Assembly (NCBI GenBank): GCA_020633205.1
Contig: JACKEB010000010.1
Span: 372,001-436,000 of the forward strand
Length of the DNA stretch: 64,000 nucleotides
Direction of reading: 5' to 3'
Origin: Polyangiaceae bacterium
GTDB taxonomy: Bacteria > Myxococcota_A > Polyangia > Polyangiales > Polyangiaceae
Part shown: positions 36,401 through 46,326 of the stretch, piece by piece
Layout: every line of letters begins with the position of its first letter
Numbering within the stretch: position 1 is the first letter of the stretch
Program-made: the position numbers and the translations under genes
The notes under the pieces: model-generated
The model's input: the letters and a program-made list of their open reading frames with translations, nothing else
Database searches by the model: none
What the model was told of the DNA's origin: nothing

Positions 36401-38040
36401 TCAAGGCGAGCCTGACCGCGGGGAACGACAGCGACGCCGTCAAGCTGACACTCCCCGTGCACCCCAAGCTGCCCTACACCAAGCGCATGGTCGGCGATGG
36501 GCGGATCAACAAGTCAGCCAGCATCGCGGTGAAGCTCCCTGACAGCGCGCAGGCCGGGGTGGGCAGCCTGGAGCTGTCGCTCTCCTCGTCGGTGCTGGCG
36601 TCCTTGCAAGGCGGCATCGACTCACTCCTCGACTATCCGCACGGATGCGTAGAACAGACGACATCGCGACTCATTCCCCTCGTGATGCTCGAGGAGTTGA
36701 TGCGGCGCTCAGGTGACTCAAGGCTTTCCGGAAAGGCGCATCACCGGCGGATGGACGCAGCGATCGCGCACGTACTCGAGCATCAGAACACCGATGGCGG
36801 GTTTGGGCTCTGGCCCGACTCCGACTCGGAAGGGTTCCTCACCGCCTATGCGCTCTGGGGCCTCACGACTGCGAAGAGCCACGGTTACGCAGTGCCCGGC
36901 GGTAGCGTGGAACGCGGCTTCAGCTACCTGAAGCAGCACCTCGAAGATGGCGACGACATGCACGGGCAGTTCTCGAGTCTCGAGACCAAACCGTTCGCAG
37001 CATTCGTCCTCGCGGACGCTGCGCGCGAAGACGCAGGCCTTGGCAAGCGCCTCGCGGGGACCCAAGGACTCTCCCGCTTCGCGAGCGGGCTCCTCGGCGC
37101 GGCGCTGACCAGCAAGCCAGAAGGCACCACGTTGCTCAAGGCGCTCGAGCAGGCGAAGCAACCCCTGGATGGCGGCGGAGCCGTCGTGCCCGAGCTGAAG
37201 AGCCTCGACACGTTTGCATACGGAAAAGACCTACGGTCGACTGCGGTCAGCGTGCGCGCGTTGGTCGACGCAGGCAAGCAGGCTGAAGCCGAACCGCTCG
37301 TCCTTGGAGTGCTAAGCCAACGCGCGCCGGACGGCAGCTGGGGCACGACGTACAACAACCTCTGGGCCCTCTACGCCTTGACCAGCTACGCCGAGAAGGC
37401 GACAGGAGACGGCTACGGACAGGTGAACGTCTTCCTGGGAGACAAGCGCATCGGCAGCGCAACGCTTGACGCAGCGCATCCGACCAAGCGCTTCGAAATC
37501 AACGCGAAGGATCTACCAGCACCGGGCCAATCGCTCGCACTGCGGCTCGAGACGCGCGGCGGCTCGCCACGCTACAGCGCGCTCCTACGCTACGTGGACA
37601 CGGACCTCGGCAAACAACCGGAAGAACACGGGCTGACCGTCACTCGCAGCTTGCTCGACGCTGAAACGTCACTTCCCGTCACGGAAGTGAAGCAAGGCCA
37701 GCTTCTGAAGGTTCGCCTGTCCGTCTCGAGCCCCGAGCCTCGCGCGCAAATCGCAGTTCAGGACGCGCTGCCAGCTGGCTTCGAGGCGATCGACACGCGG
37801 CTCAAGACGGCGACGCAGAGTGCGGACACGGACAGCAGCTATGTTTGGAACTGGCGCGAGCTGCACGACGAACGGGTGACCTTCTTCGCTGACTGGCTGC
37901 CTGCGGGAACTCGCACCGCCGAGTACCTGGTACGCGCCACCCGGAGCGGGAGCTTCATCCGCCCGCCGGCTCGTGCTGAGGCAATGTACGACCCGGCGGT
38001 GTGGGCGTTCTCAACGTCTCAGAGCCAAGTCGTCCGCTGA
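33466..38040 (+). CDS. Bacterial alpha-2-macroglobulin lipoprotein with thioester
   Basis: A 1524-residue protease trap of the YfhM/ECAM type. A short signal ends LSLALCFFGCE, predicting lipidation. MG domains follow (RGMVTAERGIFRPGETVNLLGIL, DKQSYDPGDTAKLFVASPY). The A2M block is AFFSKRGVVTDQSGKARVKLP through TRWRLMAAVADAGQRFG. The thioester site is DYPHGCVEQTTSR with C1061 and Q1064, so the reactive bond should form. The toroid domain comes next (TDGGFGLWPDSDSEGFLTAYALWGL) and a receptor-like C-terminal domain last. A protease that cuts the bait region would be covalently captured at the periplasmic face. The ATG overlaps the pbpC stop (ATGA), supporting a joint role in protecting and repairing the cell wall. 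Confidence 0.94.
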   Translation: MNMRTHRLLPLSLALCFFGCETQPTQELLLSAQEELLPGTNQVQNLPPPSINMPTGQVVLGPAGKLPVVIKGVESARLRVVPISASEFALASKYAGFHPPEQDVLDQVAHGFAARATTRFVAAEDPAKDSRIELDPFVAVKEAGGKRAELLFVVLDTPGTYSRASVVQRGGLASLLKLGAESGVAWVTRTTDGKPQANARVTLTQGSSVRFSGFTDPSGILKLPSRSKLYLPSAAKDAEEPLILRAESQGALALQTERWNDGVDSWSYGLPTAYYESGDALRGMVTAERGIFRPGETVNLLGILRQRDAKGKLQVARGSYQLSVRDPDGNEILSQKLQPTRFGTLRSELKLPTSSRLGSYRVRLASGKGDLSSSFEVGKYRAARFEVKLGAAVADGEGGGLVIPVSANYLWGAPVKQGKVHYSVSTRAHRAYNDAGFDFGNSRGSSYYEHIDSDLELDEHGNGKIPVTANLIRGEQSAQTVDLMVNADVSDVGGDSISTQAAVPRATTSAAVGLRNTSWAVDPNRGWDIDVMAELPDGKPTQKNVELTLHRRYWKSYTEETSYGSRYRGGWEDDEVETKRVSTQVGGSRVHFALPSGGQYRIEARVEGEQAYAEARVWAYGGGAYGAADNNPRMDIKADKQSYDPGDTAKLFVASPYAKSTALVTLEREGILSAYTTELDGASRPVEVPLTDTHLPNVFVSVATVPNGLDRGGPSAGTPFRMGYTNLEVSPRERRLAVELRPAKQIYEPGQEALVDVLVKDQSGRPASAEVTLWAADEGVLMLTGYKTPDPFAPLYAEHVIDVNTSSSLMRFVSPDPLYWDATGGDSEPGAESAFRSRFLGTAFFSKRGVVTDQSGKARVKLPLPDNLTRWRLMAAVADAGQRFGRGEASITTKKHVQVVPALPRFLTAGDTVDLGFVVHEQTGKGRQAKLRVSLESTDKGKTPARLDGDATREFDLTPDGQMALKFRVKAEEPGELVVKASLTAGNDSDAVKLTLPVHPKLPYTKRMVGDGRINKSASIAVKLPDSAQAGVGSLELSLSSSVLASLQGGIDSLLDYPHGCVEQTTSRLIPLVMLEELMRRSGDSRLSGKAHHRRMDAAIAHVLEHQNTDGGFGLWPDSDSEGFLTAYALWGLTTAKSHGYAVPGGSVERGFSYLKQHLEDGDDMHGQFSSLETKPFAAFVLADAAREDAGLGKRLAGTQGLSRFASGLLGAALTSKPEGTTLLKALEQAKQPLDGGGAVVPELKSLDTFAYGKDLRSTAVSVRALVDAGKQAEAEPLVLGVLSQRAPDGSWGTTYNNLWALYALTSYAEKATGDGYGQVNVFLGDKRIGSATLDAAHPTKRFEINAKDLPAPGQSLALRLETRGGSPRYSALLRYVDTDLGKQPEEHGLTVTRSLLDAETSLPVTEVKQGQLLKVRLSVSSPEPRAQIAVQDALPAGFEAIDTRLKTATQSADTDSSYVWNWRELHDERVTFFADWLPAGTRTAEYLVRATRSGSFIRPPARAEAMYDPAVWAFSTSQSQVVR

Positions 38041-38084
38041 GGGTCGAAGGGATCGACAAGCTCGGCCATGGGTACTAGCGTCCT

Positions 38085-38111
38085 CCCCGCGTCCACTTGT
38101 GGGTCGCGGGG
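38085..38111. other. Hairpin between the macroglobulin and retropepsin-like genes
   Basis: CCCCGCG (38085-38091) pairs with CGCGGGG (38105-38111), and an inner CCAC/GTGG extends the stem past a small internal loop. No T-tract follows, so it could be a Rho-type or weak terminator, or a leader structure of the next gene. Confidence 0.45.
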
Positions 38112-38162
38112 AAGCGAGCGCTGGAATACGCGCTGGATTAACAGCGCCGTTGTTGGGGAACC

Positions 38163-38633
38163 ATGGCCCGGAGTGACGCGAAACAAGTAGTTGGCTGGCG
38201 CGAGTACGTGGCGCTTCCGGACTGGGATATCGGCGGCGTCCTGGCCAAGGTCGACACCGGCGCCCGGACCAGCTCGCTGCACGTGGAAAACATTCGAGAA
38301 CTGCCGAGCGGCCGCTTGGCCTTCGATGTGGTGCTGGATCGATCGGGTCGTTCCAAACACGTGATCGCCACGCCGGTTCGGGTGAGTCGGGTCCGCCCCT
38401 CTACGGGCCAGCTCCAACAACGCCACGTGGTGCTCACCACGCTGCGCCTCGGAAATGTGACGAAGCAGATCGAACTCTCCCTCGTCTCCCGAGGTGACAT
38501 GTTGTGCCGCATGCTGATTGGTCGGACGGCGCTCGAACGCGACTTTCTGGTCGACGTCTCGAAACGCTACCTATGCGGCAAGCCGAGCGGTATGAAGCGC
38601 GTCCCTCACCCCCAAAAGAAAAAAGCTCCCTAG
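38163..38633 (+). CDS. RimK-linked retropepsin-like protein (COG4067, 'putative ATP-dependent zinc protease')
   Basis: A 156-residue single-domain protein of the family often called ATP-dependent zinc protease (DUF785, RimB-like). It folds like a retroviral aspartyl protease. Its core motif is AKVDTGARTSSLHV, with the catalytic-type Asp at 31, and MLIGRTALERDFLVD is the second psi-loop. Family genes are typically next to rimK, as here 173 bases upstream. Characterised members process oligoglutamate tails or act with RimK. The end is basic (KKKKAP-like). The ATG follows a weak site. Substrate specificity is inferred from the neighbour. Confidence 0.85.
   Translation: MARSDAKQVVGWREYVALPDWDIGGVLAKVDTGARTSSLHVENIRELPSGRLAFDVVLDRSGRSKHVIATPVRVSRVRPSTGQLQQRHVVLTTLRLGNVTKQIELSLVSRGDMLCRMLIGRTALERDFLVDVSKRYLCGKPSGMKRVPHPQKKKAP
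38605..38615 (-). repeat. G-rich word TTGGGGGTGAG, copy 3
   Basis: Exact copy on the minus strand, near the 3' end of the retropepsin-like gene. Confidence 0.6.
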
Positions 38634-38638
38634 CTTCT

Positions 38639-38655
38639 GCACCGAGACTCGGTGC
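38639..38655. promoter_or_regulatory. Perfect 17-base palindrome between the retropepsin-like gene and rimK
   Basis: GCACCGAG and CTCGGTGC flank a single central A, five bases after the upstream stop. With a one-base centre it is a poor hairpin but a good dimeric operator. A second small CCTC/GAGG repeat follows at about 38677-38687, and further along comes the rimK start. Confidence 0.45.
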
Positions 38656-38806
38656 TCAATAAGGCAAAAGAAGCACCTCGCTGAGGCACCACAACATCCA
38701 CAGGTGAGTTCGCGCGAAGGTCGCACGAACCCCCGACAGTCCCGACGCGCCGATGGAGTTCAACGCCCGGCGCAGCTACTTCCAAACGTCGCCAAGGTCA
38801 GCCGCG

Positions 38807-40030
38807 ATGAAGATCGCCATCCTCTCTCGAGCCAAGGACTCATACAGCACGCGTCGTCTGAAGCTTGCCGCGCAGCAGCGCGGTCACAAGACGCTGGTGC
38901 TGGACACGACGAACTTCGCCATCTCCCTGGAGCGCGAACACCCCGAGCTGTATTTTCGAAGTAAGCGGCTGTCGACCTACGACGCCGTGATCCCGCGTAT
39001 CGGCGCGAGCATCACCTACTTCGGTACCGCCGTCGTGCGCCAGTTCGAGCAAATGGGCCTGTTTTGCCTGAACTCGAGCAACGGCATCAGCAACAGCCGC
39101 GACAAGTTGCGGTCATTGCAGATGCTGAGTCGCCACGACATCGGCATTCCGCCGACGACCTTCGTGCGCGACCGCAGCGACATCTTGCCGGCCATCGTGC
39201 GGGTCGGCGGTGCGCCGGTCATCATCAAGCTGCTGGAGGGCACTCAAGGCGTCGGTGTGATCCTTGCGGAAACAATGAAGGTCGCAGAGGCGATCATCGA
39301 GACGCTGCACAGCGCCAAGCAAAACGTCTTGATCCAGGGCTTTGTCTCCGAGAGCCGCGGCCGGGACATCCGGGCCTTTGTGGTGGGCGACCGCGTCGTG
39401 GCTGCCATGCGCCGGGTCGCCCAAGGTGGAGAGTTCCGAAGCAACGTGCACCGGGGCGGCAAGGCAGAGCTGGTTGAGCTCGAACCGGAGTACGAACGCA
39501 CCGCGGTACGCGCCGCGCAGATCATGGGCTTGAAGATGGCCGGCGTGGACATGTTGGAGTCCAACGAGGGCCCCAAGGTGATGGAGGTCAACTCCTCCCC
39601 CGGGCTGCAAGGCATCGAGACTGCGACCAACCTCGACATCGCTGACAGCATCATTCAGTACATCGAGGATCAGGTCGCTTTCCCAGAGCTCGACCTGCGG
39701 CAACGCCTCACGGTCACTAAAGGGTACGGCGTGGCCGAGCTGATGGTCCCCAAGGATTCCGACCTGGTGGGTAAAGCCATCTCTGACTGCGGGCTGCGGG
39801 AGAAGGACATCGTCGTGCTCAAGCTCGAGCGTCGAGACAAGATCATCCCGAATCCCAAGGGGAGCCGCGAACTGCGCGCGCACGACCGCCTGCTGTGCTT
39901 CGGCAAGCTCGAGGAGATGCGGGCGCTGTTGCCCAAGCGCAAGCGCCGGCGCTCCCGCAAGCTGCGCAAGCAAGATCTCCCCCCGTCGATCGTGCCGCCG
40001 CCAGTCGACATCGAGAGCGACGACCGCTGA
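38807..40030 (+). CDS. rimK: RimK-family alpha-L-glutamate ligase with TrkA-C tail
   Basis: About 407 residues. The ATP-grasp core (MKIAILSRAKDSYSTRRLKLAA start, NGISNSRDKLRSLQML, PVIIKLLEGTQGVGVILAE, FVSESRGRDIRAFVVGDRVVAAMRR, KVMEVNSSPGLQGIE) matches RimK, which adds Glu to the C-terminus of ribosomal protein S6 or makes polyglutamate. Unlike E. coli RimK it continues into an RCK_C/TrkA-C domain at about 312-385 (GYGVAELMVPKDSDLVGKAI to HDRLLCFGKLEEM), a ligand-sensing fold of K+ channels, and ends in a Lys/Arg-rich tail. I chose ATG 38807, with AAGG upstream, over the in-frame ATG 38753. It pairs with the retropepsin-like gene. Confidence 0.9.
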   Translation: MKIAILSRAKDSYSTRRLKLAAQQRGHKTLVLDTTNFAISLEREHPELYFRSKRLSTYDAVIPRIGASITYFGTAVVRQFEQMGLFCLNSSNGISNSRDKLRSLQMLSRHDIGIPPTTFVRDRSDILPAIVRVGGAPVIIKLLEGTQGVGVILAETMKVAEAIIETLHSAKQNVLIQGFVSESRGRDIRAFVVGDRVVAAMRRVAQGGEFRSNVHRGGKAELVELEPEYERTAVRAAQIMGLKMAGVDMLESNEGPKVMEVNSSPGLQGIETATNLDIADSIIQYIEDQVAFPELDLRQRLTVTKGYGVAELMVPKDSDLVGKAISDCGLREKDIVVLKLERRDKIIPNPKGSRELRAHDRLLCFGKLEEMRALLPKRKRRRSRKLRKQDLPPSIVPPPVDIESDDR

Positions 40031-41109
40031 TTCTCGCTCGGCCGATCAGAGCCAGTGGCGCCTGCGGAAGTAGAACAGCAGCCCCAGGCTCACCGTAAGC
40101 ATCGCGCCGAGCGCAGCGAAGTAGCCCCAGCGCCAGTGCAGCTCCGGCATGTAGTCGAAGTTCATTCCGTAGAGGCCCGCGATGAAGGACAGCGGAATGA
40201 ACACGGTGCTGATGATGGTCAGGAGCTTCATCACCTCGTTCAGGCGCTGACCCTGGATGCTGTGGCCAAGCTCCACCAGGCCATCGGCGTTCTCTCGCAA
40301 AGACTCGATGAGATCCAACACTCGCGCGACGTGGTCCTGCAAGTCGCGGAGATAGGGATTCAGCGCGTCTCCGATCAGGTCCACTTCGTCACGGGCCAAC
40401 GCAGCCGCTACCTCGCGCAGCGGCCACACCACCCGCCGCTGAGTCACTAGCTCACGCCGAATCGCATACACCTGCTGGATCGCCGATCCTGTGGCCGTCT
40501 TTTGCACGGTTTCTTCGAGCTGGTCGATCTGATCGTCCATATCCGCAAGGATATCGAAGTAGCCGTCCACCGTGACGTCGATCAAGCGATACGCCAGGTA
40601 GTCTGCGCCGTGCTGACGAATGCGTCCGCGGTCGGTGCGGATGCGCTCCCGCAGCGCGTCGAAGACGTCTCCTTGGTGCTCTTGAAAGGTGAGCACGAAA
40701 CCGCGACCGAGGACGATGGACAGCTGCTCATCGATCACCCCGAAGTCGGCCTGTCGGTGCAGCATACGCAAGACGATATACGCATAGTCGTCGTAGCCTT
40801 CGAACTTCGGCCGCTGCCCCACGGATGCGATATCCTCGAGCACGAGGTCGTGCAATCCGAAGCACTTCCCCATCTCCTGCAAGAGTTCGACATCGTGGAC
40901 GCCTTCCACGTCGACCCAGAGCACCTTGTCTGGGTTGCGACGCAGGCGACTCACCGCCTCCGGGCTGACCTGGCGCTCCGTGTGTCGCTTTTCGTCGAAC
41001 TCGAAGATACGGACACGAACGGGTTCGTCCCGGTCTTCACCTGTGTAGACGATGGTGCCCGGCGGTAGCCCGCGCTTGGTTTCGCTGGGCTCCGCGTCAC
41101 CGCTGAGGT

Positions 41110-42492
<1,383 letters not shown>

Positions 42493-42598
42493 CTCCTCCC
42501 CACTATGCCGAGAGCGGGACGCAAATGACCACGAGTTCGTGTCTTCAGCCTGATTTCCGGGTGAAGGAGGCTCTTCGACGCCTTCGATCAGTGGCAAC

Positions 42599-42880
42599 TC
42601 AGCTCCCGCGCTTGCTGCGGAGTGCGGTCGGCCGTGCTCGCGGGGCGCGCGGCAAGGCAGGCTGAGGCTCGAGCCCGGACGGCTGGTCCTCTTCCACCGC
42701 CTCGAGAACCGCATCGACGAGCCCTAGGGTGTTGTCGAGAGCGCAGCCAAGCTCTTCGGCGCGCGTCAGTGTGCGCGAAGGGTCACCCGCTCGCGCCGCG
42801 TCGAGCACGCCGTCGCGCAAGCGCTTGAGGCGCGTGAGTTCGACGCGAATGCGTTGCGCCACATCCAGTGAGATGATCAT
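42599..42880 (-). CDS. Small helical hypothetical protein
   Basis: A 93-residue protein, charged and helical in its first 65 residues (ISLDVAQRIRVELTRLKRLRD, TLTRAEELGCALDNTLGLVDAVLEAVEED), with a Pro/Arg-rich tail. GAGGACC seven bases before ATG 42880 is a reasonable site. The frame is open to 43048, but that extension looks non-coding. It lies just upstream of the sigma-54 activator on the same strand and could be a small regulator of it. I do not recognise a family. Confidence 0.5.
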   Translation of the reverse strand: MIISLDVAQRIRVELTRLKRLRDGVLDAARAGDPSRTLTRAEELGCALDNTLGLVDAVLEAVEEDQPSGLEPQPALPRAPRARPTALRSKRGS

Positions 42881-43079
42881 GCGATGGTCCTCGGCCTGGC
42901 TGCGGAGGTCCTCCCCCCAAAAGCAACCGCTCCGGAAAGCACCAAGCAGGTTCCGTGCCGCAGGCGAGCCTGGTGGGAAGAGATGGAAACGCGCCACAAG
43001 CGGGCAGTGCGCTCCGTGGAGCACTCGACGCCTGCGCACGCGGTGCACGCCATGCGCAACGCCTGTGTTCTGCGCTGAG

Positions 43080-43889
43080 TCAGGCCTTACCGGCGCGCCG
43101 AAACAACACGAACGACAGATCGTCGGGCTTGCCAGGGAGGTCGGCGTCAGTCACCTGCATGCGCTGAGCACACAGCTCAATCAGCGCCTCCCCGCAATGG
43201 CCCAGCGCACCAGCCCGCACGTGGCTCGCAACCTCTTGTTGGCGGAGATTGTCGAACAGGCCGTCACTCGCGACCACCACCGTATCGAAGCGATTCAACG
43301 GACGCCGCGGCCCGATCTCGATGCGAAGATCCGCGAATCCAATCAGGTTGTTCACGACGTTTAGATCGCGATGAATCAGCGCGTCTTCCTCGTCGATGAA
43401 TCCCGCTTCGACGGCGTACGCAACCGGTGCGTGGCTGAGCGTCACGAGCTTGAGTTTGCCCAAACGGCCTGTAACCAACACCCCTGAGTCCCCGGCGTGG
43501 TAGCTGCGGACCCAATCGCGTCCGACCTCGGCGACGGCCAACGTCGTCGCGGCGCCAATACCCAAATTCATTACCGCGCGGTTAGCGGCTTCGAAGCCAT
43601 CCAGGATCGCGTCGCGGCGATTGCCTTCGCGGGACTTCTCGAGGGCGCTGGTCAGCGCACGTACCGCGGCCTTGGAAGCGTCTGCGCCACCGGGGTGCCC
43701 ACCCGCCCCGTCGGCCACCGCAAGCACGATGGGGCCCGCCTCGTCATCGAAGACCAGCATGCTGTCTTCGTTGATGCGGTCGGCAGGCACTGGACTCGGC
43801 TGGGTGAAGGCGCAAGCGACACCATGACTGAGCGAGAACCCGACTACGGCCTTCAACACCTCCGCGGTGTAGAGGCAGCGGGTGGTCAC
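43080..43889 (-). CDS. PP2C-type protein phosphatase
   Basis: A 269-residue metal-dependent Ser/Thr phosphatase. The conserved Asp sites appear in order: INEDSMLVFDD, LAVADGAGGHPGGADASKAAV (DGxGG), VVVASDGLFDNLRQQEV (SDG) and KPDDLSFVLF (DD). These bind the two catalytic Mn/Mg ions, so it should be active. The GTG start at 43889 overlaps the stop of the upstream Ser/Thr kinase as GTGA, so kinase and phosphatase are translationally coupled and presumably oppose each other. The frame is open further upstream, but the coupled GTG is the natural start. It is the last gene of the pgsB-pgsC-pgsW-kinase-phosphatase operon. Confidence 0.9.
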   Translation of the reverse strand: MTTRCLYTAEVLKAVVGFSLSHGVACAFTQPSPVPADRINEDSMLVFDDEAGPIVLAVADGAGGHPGGADASKAAVRALTSALEKSREGNRRDAILDGFEAANRAVMNLGIGAATTLAVAEVGRDWVRSYHAGDSGVLVTGRLGKLKLVTLSHAPVAYAVEAGFIDEEDALIHRDLNVVNNLIGFADLRIEIGPRRPLNRFDTVVVASDGLFDNLRQQEVASHVRAGALGHCGEALIELCAQRMQVTDADLPGKPDDLSFVLFRRAGKA

Positions 43890-45193
43890 CTGCGTTTCCT
43901 CCCGCACCAGGGACAAAAATCCCAATAGTCGTCGAGTACTCCCCAGCCGCAGCCTTTGCAGCGATTCCCCGCCTGAACCTCCCACTCTTGGGTCACCTTG
44001 CGATGGCACCAAGGGCAGTAGCGCATGAACGGCATCAAACCGCCGGCGCAGTGCTCACAATGTGCGGAGTAGCGCTTGTCTGAATACTTCCTCTCGGAAA
44101 CATCTCGGAATGCAGGTCCCCAACAGAACGCGCAGTAGCGCCAGTCGGGCTTGCGACCGCGACCGCAACGTTGGCAGCGAGCCTTGAACTCTGATGGTCC
44201 CGCGTACTTCGCTCGCGCCTTACCGCACCAAGGGCACCACAACATGCTCTCGGCCGTCGGCCCGTGGCACTGCTCGCAGGTTGCTCGCGTCATCAGCGGT
44301 TTGCCGTAGCGCCGCATGAACTCCTTGAGGCGTACCGTGCGCCAAGCGCTGGGCGTCCCCAGCTTGCTCGACATGCGCTTCTTCTTCACCCCTGGCTTGA
44401 GCGCACGAGACCGCAGGCGACGGAACGCCGCGAGCACCTTGGTCGCGTCCGCTGGGCGCTTCTTCTCGTCGACCTCGAGGCAGCGGCGCAACAGCTCGGC
44501 AAAGTCCGGATGAATCGTAGCCCTGAGCTTGGCGATGCCTGGAGGAGGCCACTTGAAGGGCCACTCCGGCAGCTCCCCCGTGAACATCTGGTACGCCATC
44601 AACGCCAGGGAGAACACGTCGCTACGTAGGCTTGGGCGCCCCAGAGCTTGCTCCGGAGCGATGTACCCGATGGTCCCCGAGCCGCTCAGAGAGCGCGTCG
44701 CCAGGGCGATCTTCGCGATGCCAAAGTCCGTCAGACGCACTCGATCCCCGCGGAACAGAATGAAGTTCTCAGGCTTCAGGTCGCAGTGGATGACCTTGTT
44801 CTTGTGAGCGTGAGCCACGGCCTCGAGCATCTGCTCGAAGTACTCGAGGGCTCGCTTCGCCGACATGCGGCTCGCCATGCGATCGCCGAGGGTCTTTTCG
44901 CCCAGCGGATAGGCGATCACGAAGACGCCGTCGATGGACTGCGCGTTCTTCACCGGGAGCACATTGGGGTGATCTAGTCGCGCCGCCAGCCGCACCTCGT
45001 GGGTCACCTGCGCCTCGCGCCCGGTCACCAGCTCAGCCCGCGGCACCTTGAGCGCCACCCGGATCCCTTCGACGGTATCCATCGCGCGGTACACCGTCGC
45101 GAAGCCCCCCTCTGCGAGCTGACGCTCGATGCGGTACTTACCCAGGCGTTGGCGCGATCTCAGAGTGCCTTTGGCGGTCACTCCCACGTTCAT
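43886..45193 (-). CDS. Ser/Thr protein kinase with four C-terminal zinc ribbons
   Basis: A 435-residue Hanks-type kinase. The glycine loop is LAEGGFATVYRA, with Lys49 (VALKVPR), HCDLKPEN catalytic loop (Asp present, preceding Arg replaced by Cys, so a non-RD kinase), DFG as LTDFGIAKI, and the APE motif as APEQA. After the kinase core come four CxxC-x10/11-CxxC zinc ribbons: Cys 306/309/320/323, 340/343/354/357, 379/382/393/396 and 412/415/427/430. No membrane segment is visible. ATG 45193 overlaps the pgsW stop (ATGA). The zinc ribbons may bind a partner protein or nucleic acid. Placement in the pgs operon implies control of polyglutamate synthesis. Confidence 0.92.
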   Translation of the reverse strand: MNVGVTAKGTLRSRQRLGKYRIERQLAEGGFATVYRAMDTVEGIRVALKVPRAELVTGREAQVTHEVRLAARLDHPNVLPVKNAQSIDGVFVIAYPLGEKTLGDRMASRMSAKRALEYFEQMLEAVAHAHKNKVIHCDLKPENFILFRGDRVRLTDFGIAKIALATRSLSGSGTIGYIAPEQALGRPSLRSDVFSLALMAYQMFTGELPEWPFKWPPPGIAKLRATIHPDFAELLRRCLEVDEKKRPADATKVLAAFRRLRSRALKPGVKKKRMSSKLGTPSAWRTVRLKEFMRRYGKPLMTRATCEQCHGPTAESMLWCPWCGKARAKYAGPSEFKARCQRCGRGRKPDWRYCAFCWGPAFRDVSERKYSDKRYSAHCEHCAGGLMPFMRYCPWCHRKVTQEWEVQAGNRCKGCGWGVLDDYWDFCPWCGRKRR

Positions 45194-46326
45194 ACCATTC
45201 GTTGCGGGTGGGCGTGGCTGCTTTCGCGCTTGCGACCAAGGATCCGCAGGCCAACGTCGAGTCGCAAGAACGCAAACATGGCGAGACCCACCGCCACGAT
45301 CACCCCGACGACCAGGCGCTCGTCGTACTCGGCCCTGACGAATACCCTGGAAACGCCCACCTGCGGCGTCTGTTGGGGTGGTACGGGCAAGCCGTAGCGC
45401 TCGGCGATCACCTTGACGTTCGAGAGGTGGATCACCGGAACTCCGTCTTCGGCGAAGCGCAACATCACGGAGTCGATCGCGCCATAGGGGACCTCGGTGT
45501 TGAGTCCCGGCTTGAATAGCTTCTTGCCGACGTGAGTGCCGGTGGAAGCCGCGCCACCACCGATGTTGATGTACGCCTTGATCGGTCGATCGCCGGCCTG
45601 CTCCTGATAGATCTGCATGCGCTGATCCACGGAGTCGGTGAGGTTTTTGGGGGTGAGCTTGCGCTGTCCGTGACGCTCGATGAGTGAGTCGATCAGGTGA
45701 CGACCCTCGGGAGACAAGCCAAAGCCCCGATCGTCGATGCCTCCTCTGGAAGCCGCAAAGGCGCGGAAACTGACGAGCTTGGAGTCGAACAACACCTGCT
45801 CCATGTCGAGCCACATCAGCTCGACGTCGTTCGCTCCCCACTCCGACGAAGCCGCGCTGGCGATCAGGATCGGCTTCAGCTTCAGCACCTCGAGCGCTGC
45901 GTAGGTGGACACGTTGAGGCCGGGGAAAGAGCCGCTCAGCCCAACCGCGACCACATCGCCACTCTCGACCCCTGCGCGTTTGAGGAGGTGGACCACCACC
46001 GCAGCGAAGTTCGGGTTCGTACTGGTCTGCTTGCTCTCGATGTAGCCTGTGTTGGAGGTCACTGGCGTGACCGAGTGTCCGATCATACCAGTTCCGAGCG
46101 GATCTGATTCGTTGTCGATGGAGATGCCCCTCCGCTGCTTCTCCTCCTTGATGCGATTCATCGCGACTCGCGCGAGCTGAGCAGCAGCGATCTTCTCCTT
46201 GTAGAAAGACTGCTTTCGCTCCTGGGGAAAGGTCTCCACCAGGCTCAACCCGACCAGCGCAACCGCTGCAATCAGTGCAAGCGCAGCACGAGAGATGCTC
46301 GGCGGCCGCCAATAGATCTTCTTCAC
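45190..46326 (-). CDS. pgsW: Poly-gamma-glutamate system protein PgsW
   Basis: A 378-residue protein of the poly-gamma-glutamate system family (PgsW). An N-terminal membrane anchor (SISRAALALIAAVALVGLSL) and a second C-terminal helix (LVVGVIVAVGLAMFAFL) flank a large domain with VGLSGSFPGLNVSTYAALEVL and YINIGGGAASTGTHVGKK. The domain lies outside the membrane or between the anchors. Its exact chemistry is not known. It overlaps pgsC upstream and the kinase downstream by four bases each, so it is the middle of a coupled five-gene operon. The family assignment rests on position and on these blocks. Confidence 0.85.
   Translation of the reverse strand: MKKIYWRPPSISRAALALIAAVALVGLSLVETFPQERKQSFYKEKIAAAQLARVAMNRIKEEKQRRGISIDNESDPLGTGMIGHSVTPVTSNTGYIESKQTSTNPNFAAVVVHLLKRAGVESGDVVAVGLSGSFPGLNVSTYAALEVLKLKPILIASAASSEWGANDVELMWLDMEQVLFDSKLVSFRAFAASRGGIDDRGFGLSPEGRHLIDSLIERHGQRKLTPKNLTDSVDQRMQIYQEQAGDRPIKAYINIGGGAASTGTHVGKKLFKPGLNTEVPYGAIDSVMLRFAEDGVPVIHLSNVKVIAERYGLPVPPQQTPQVGVSRVFVRAEYDERLVVGVIVAVGLAMFAFLRLDVGLRILGRKRESSHAHPQRMV
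45647..45657 (+). repeat. G-rich word TTGGGGGTGAG, copy 4
   Basis: Exact copy, inside pgsW (a minus-strand gene). Confidence 0.6.
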
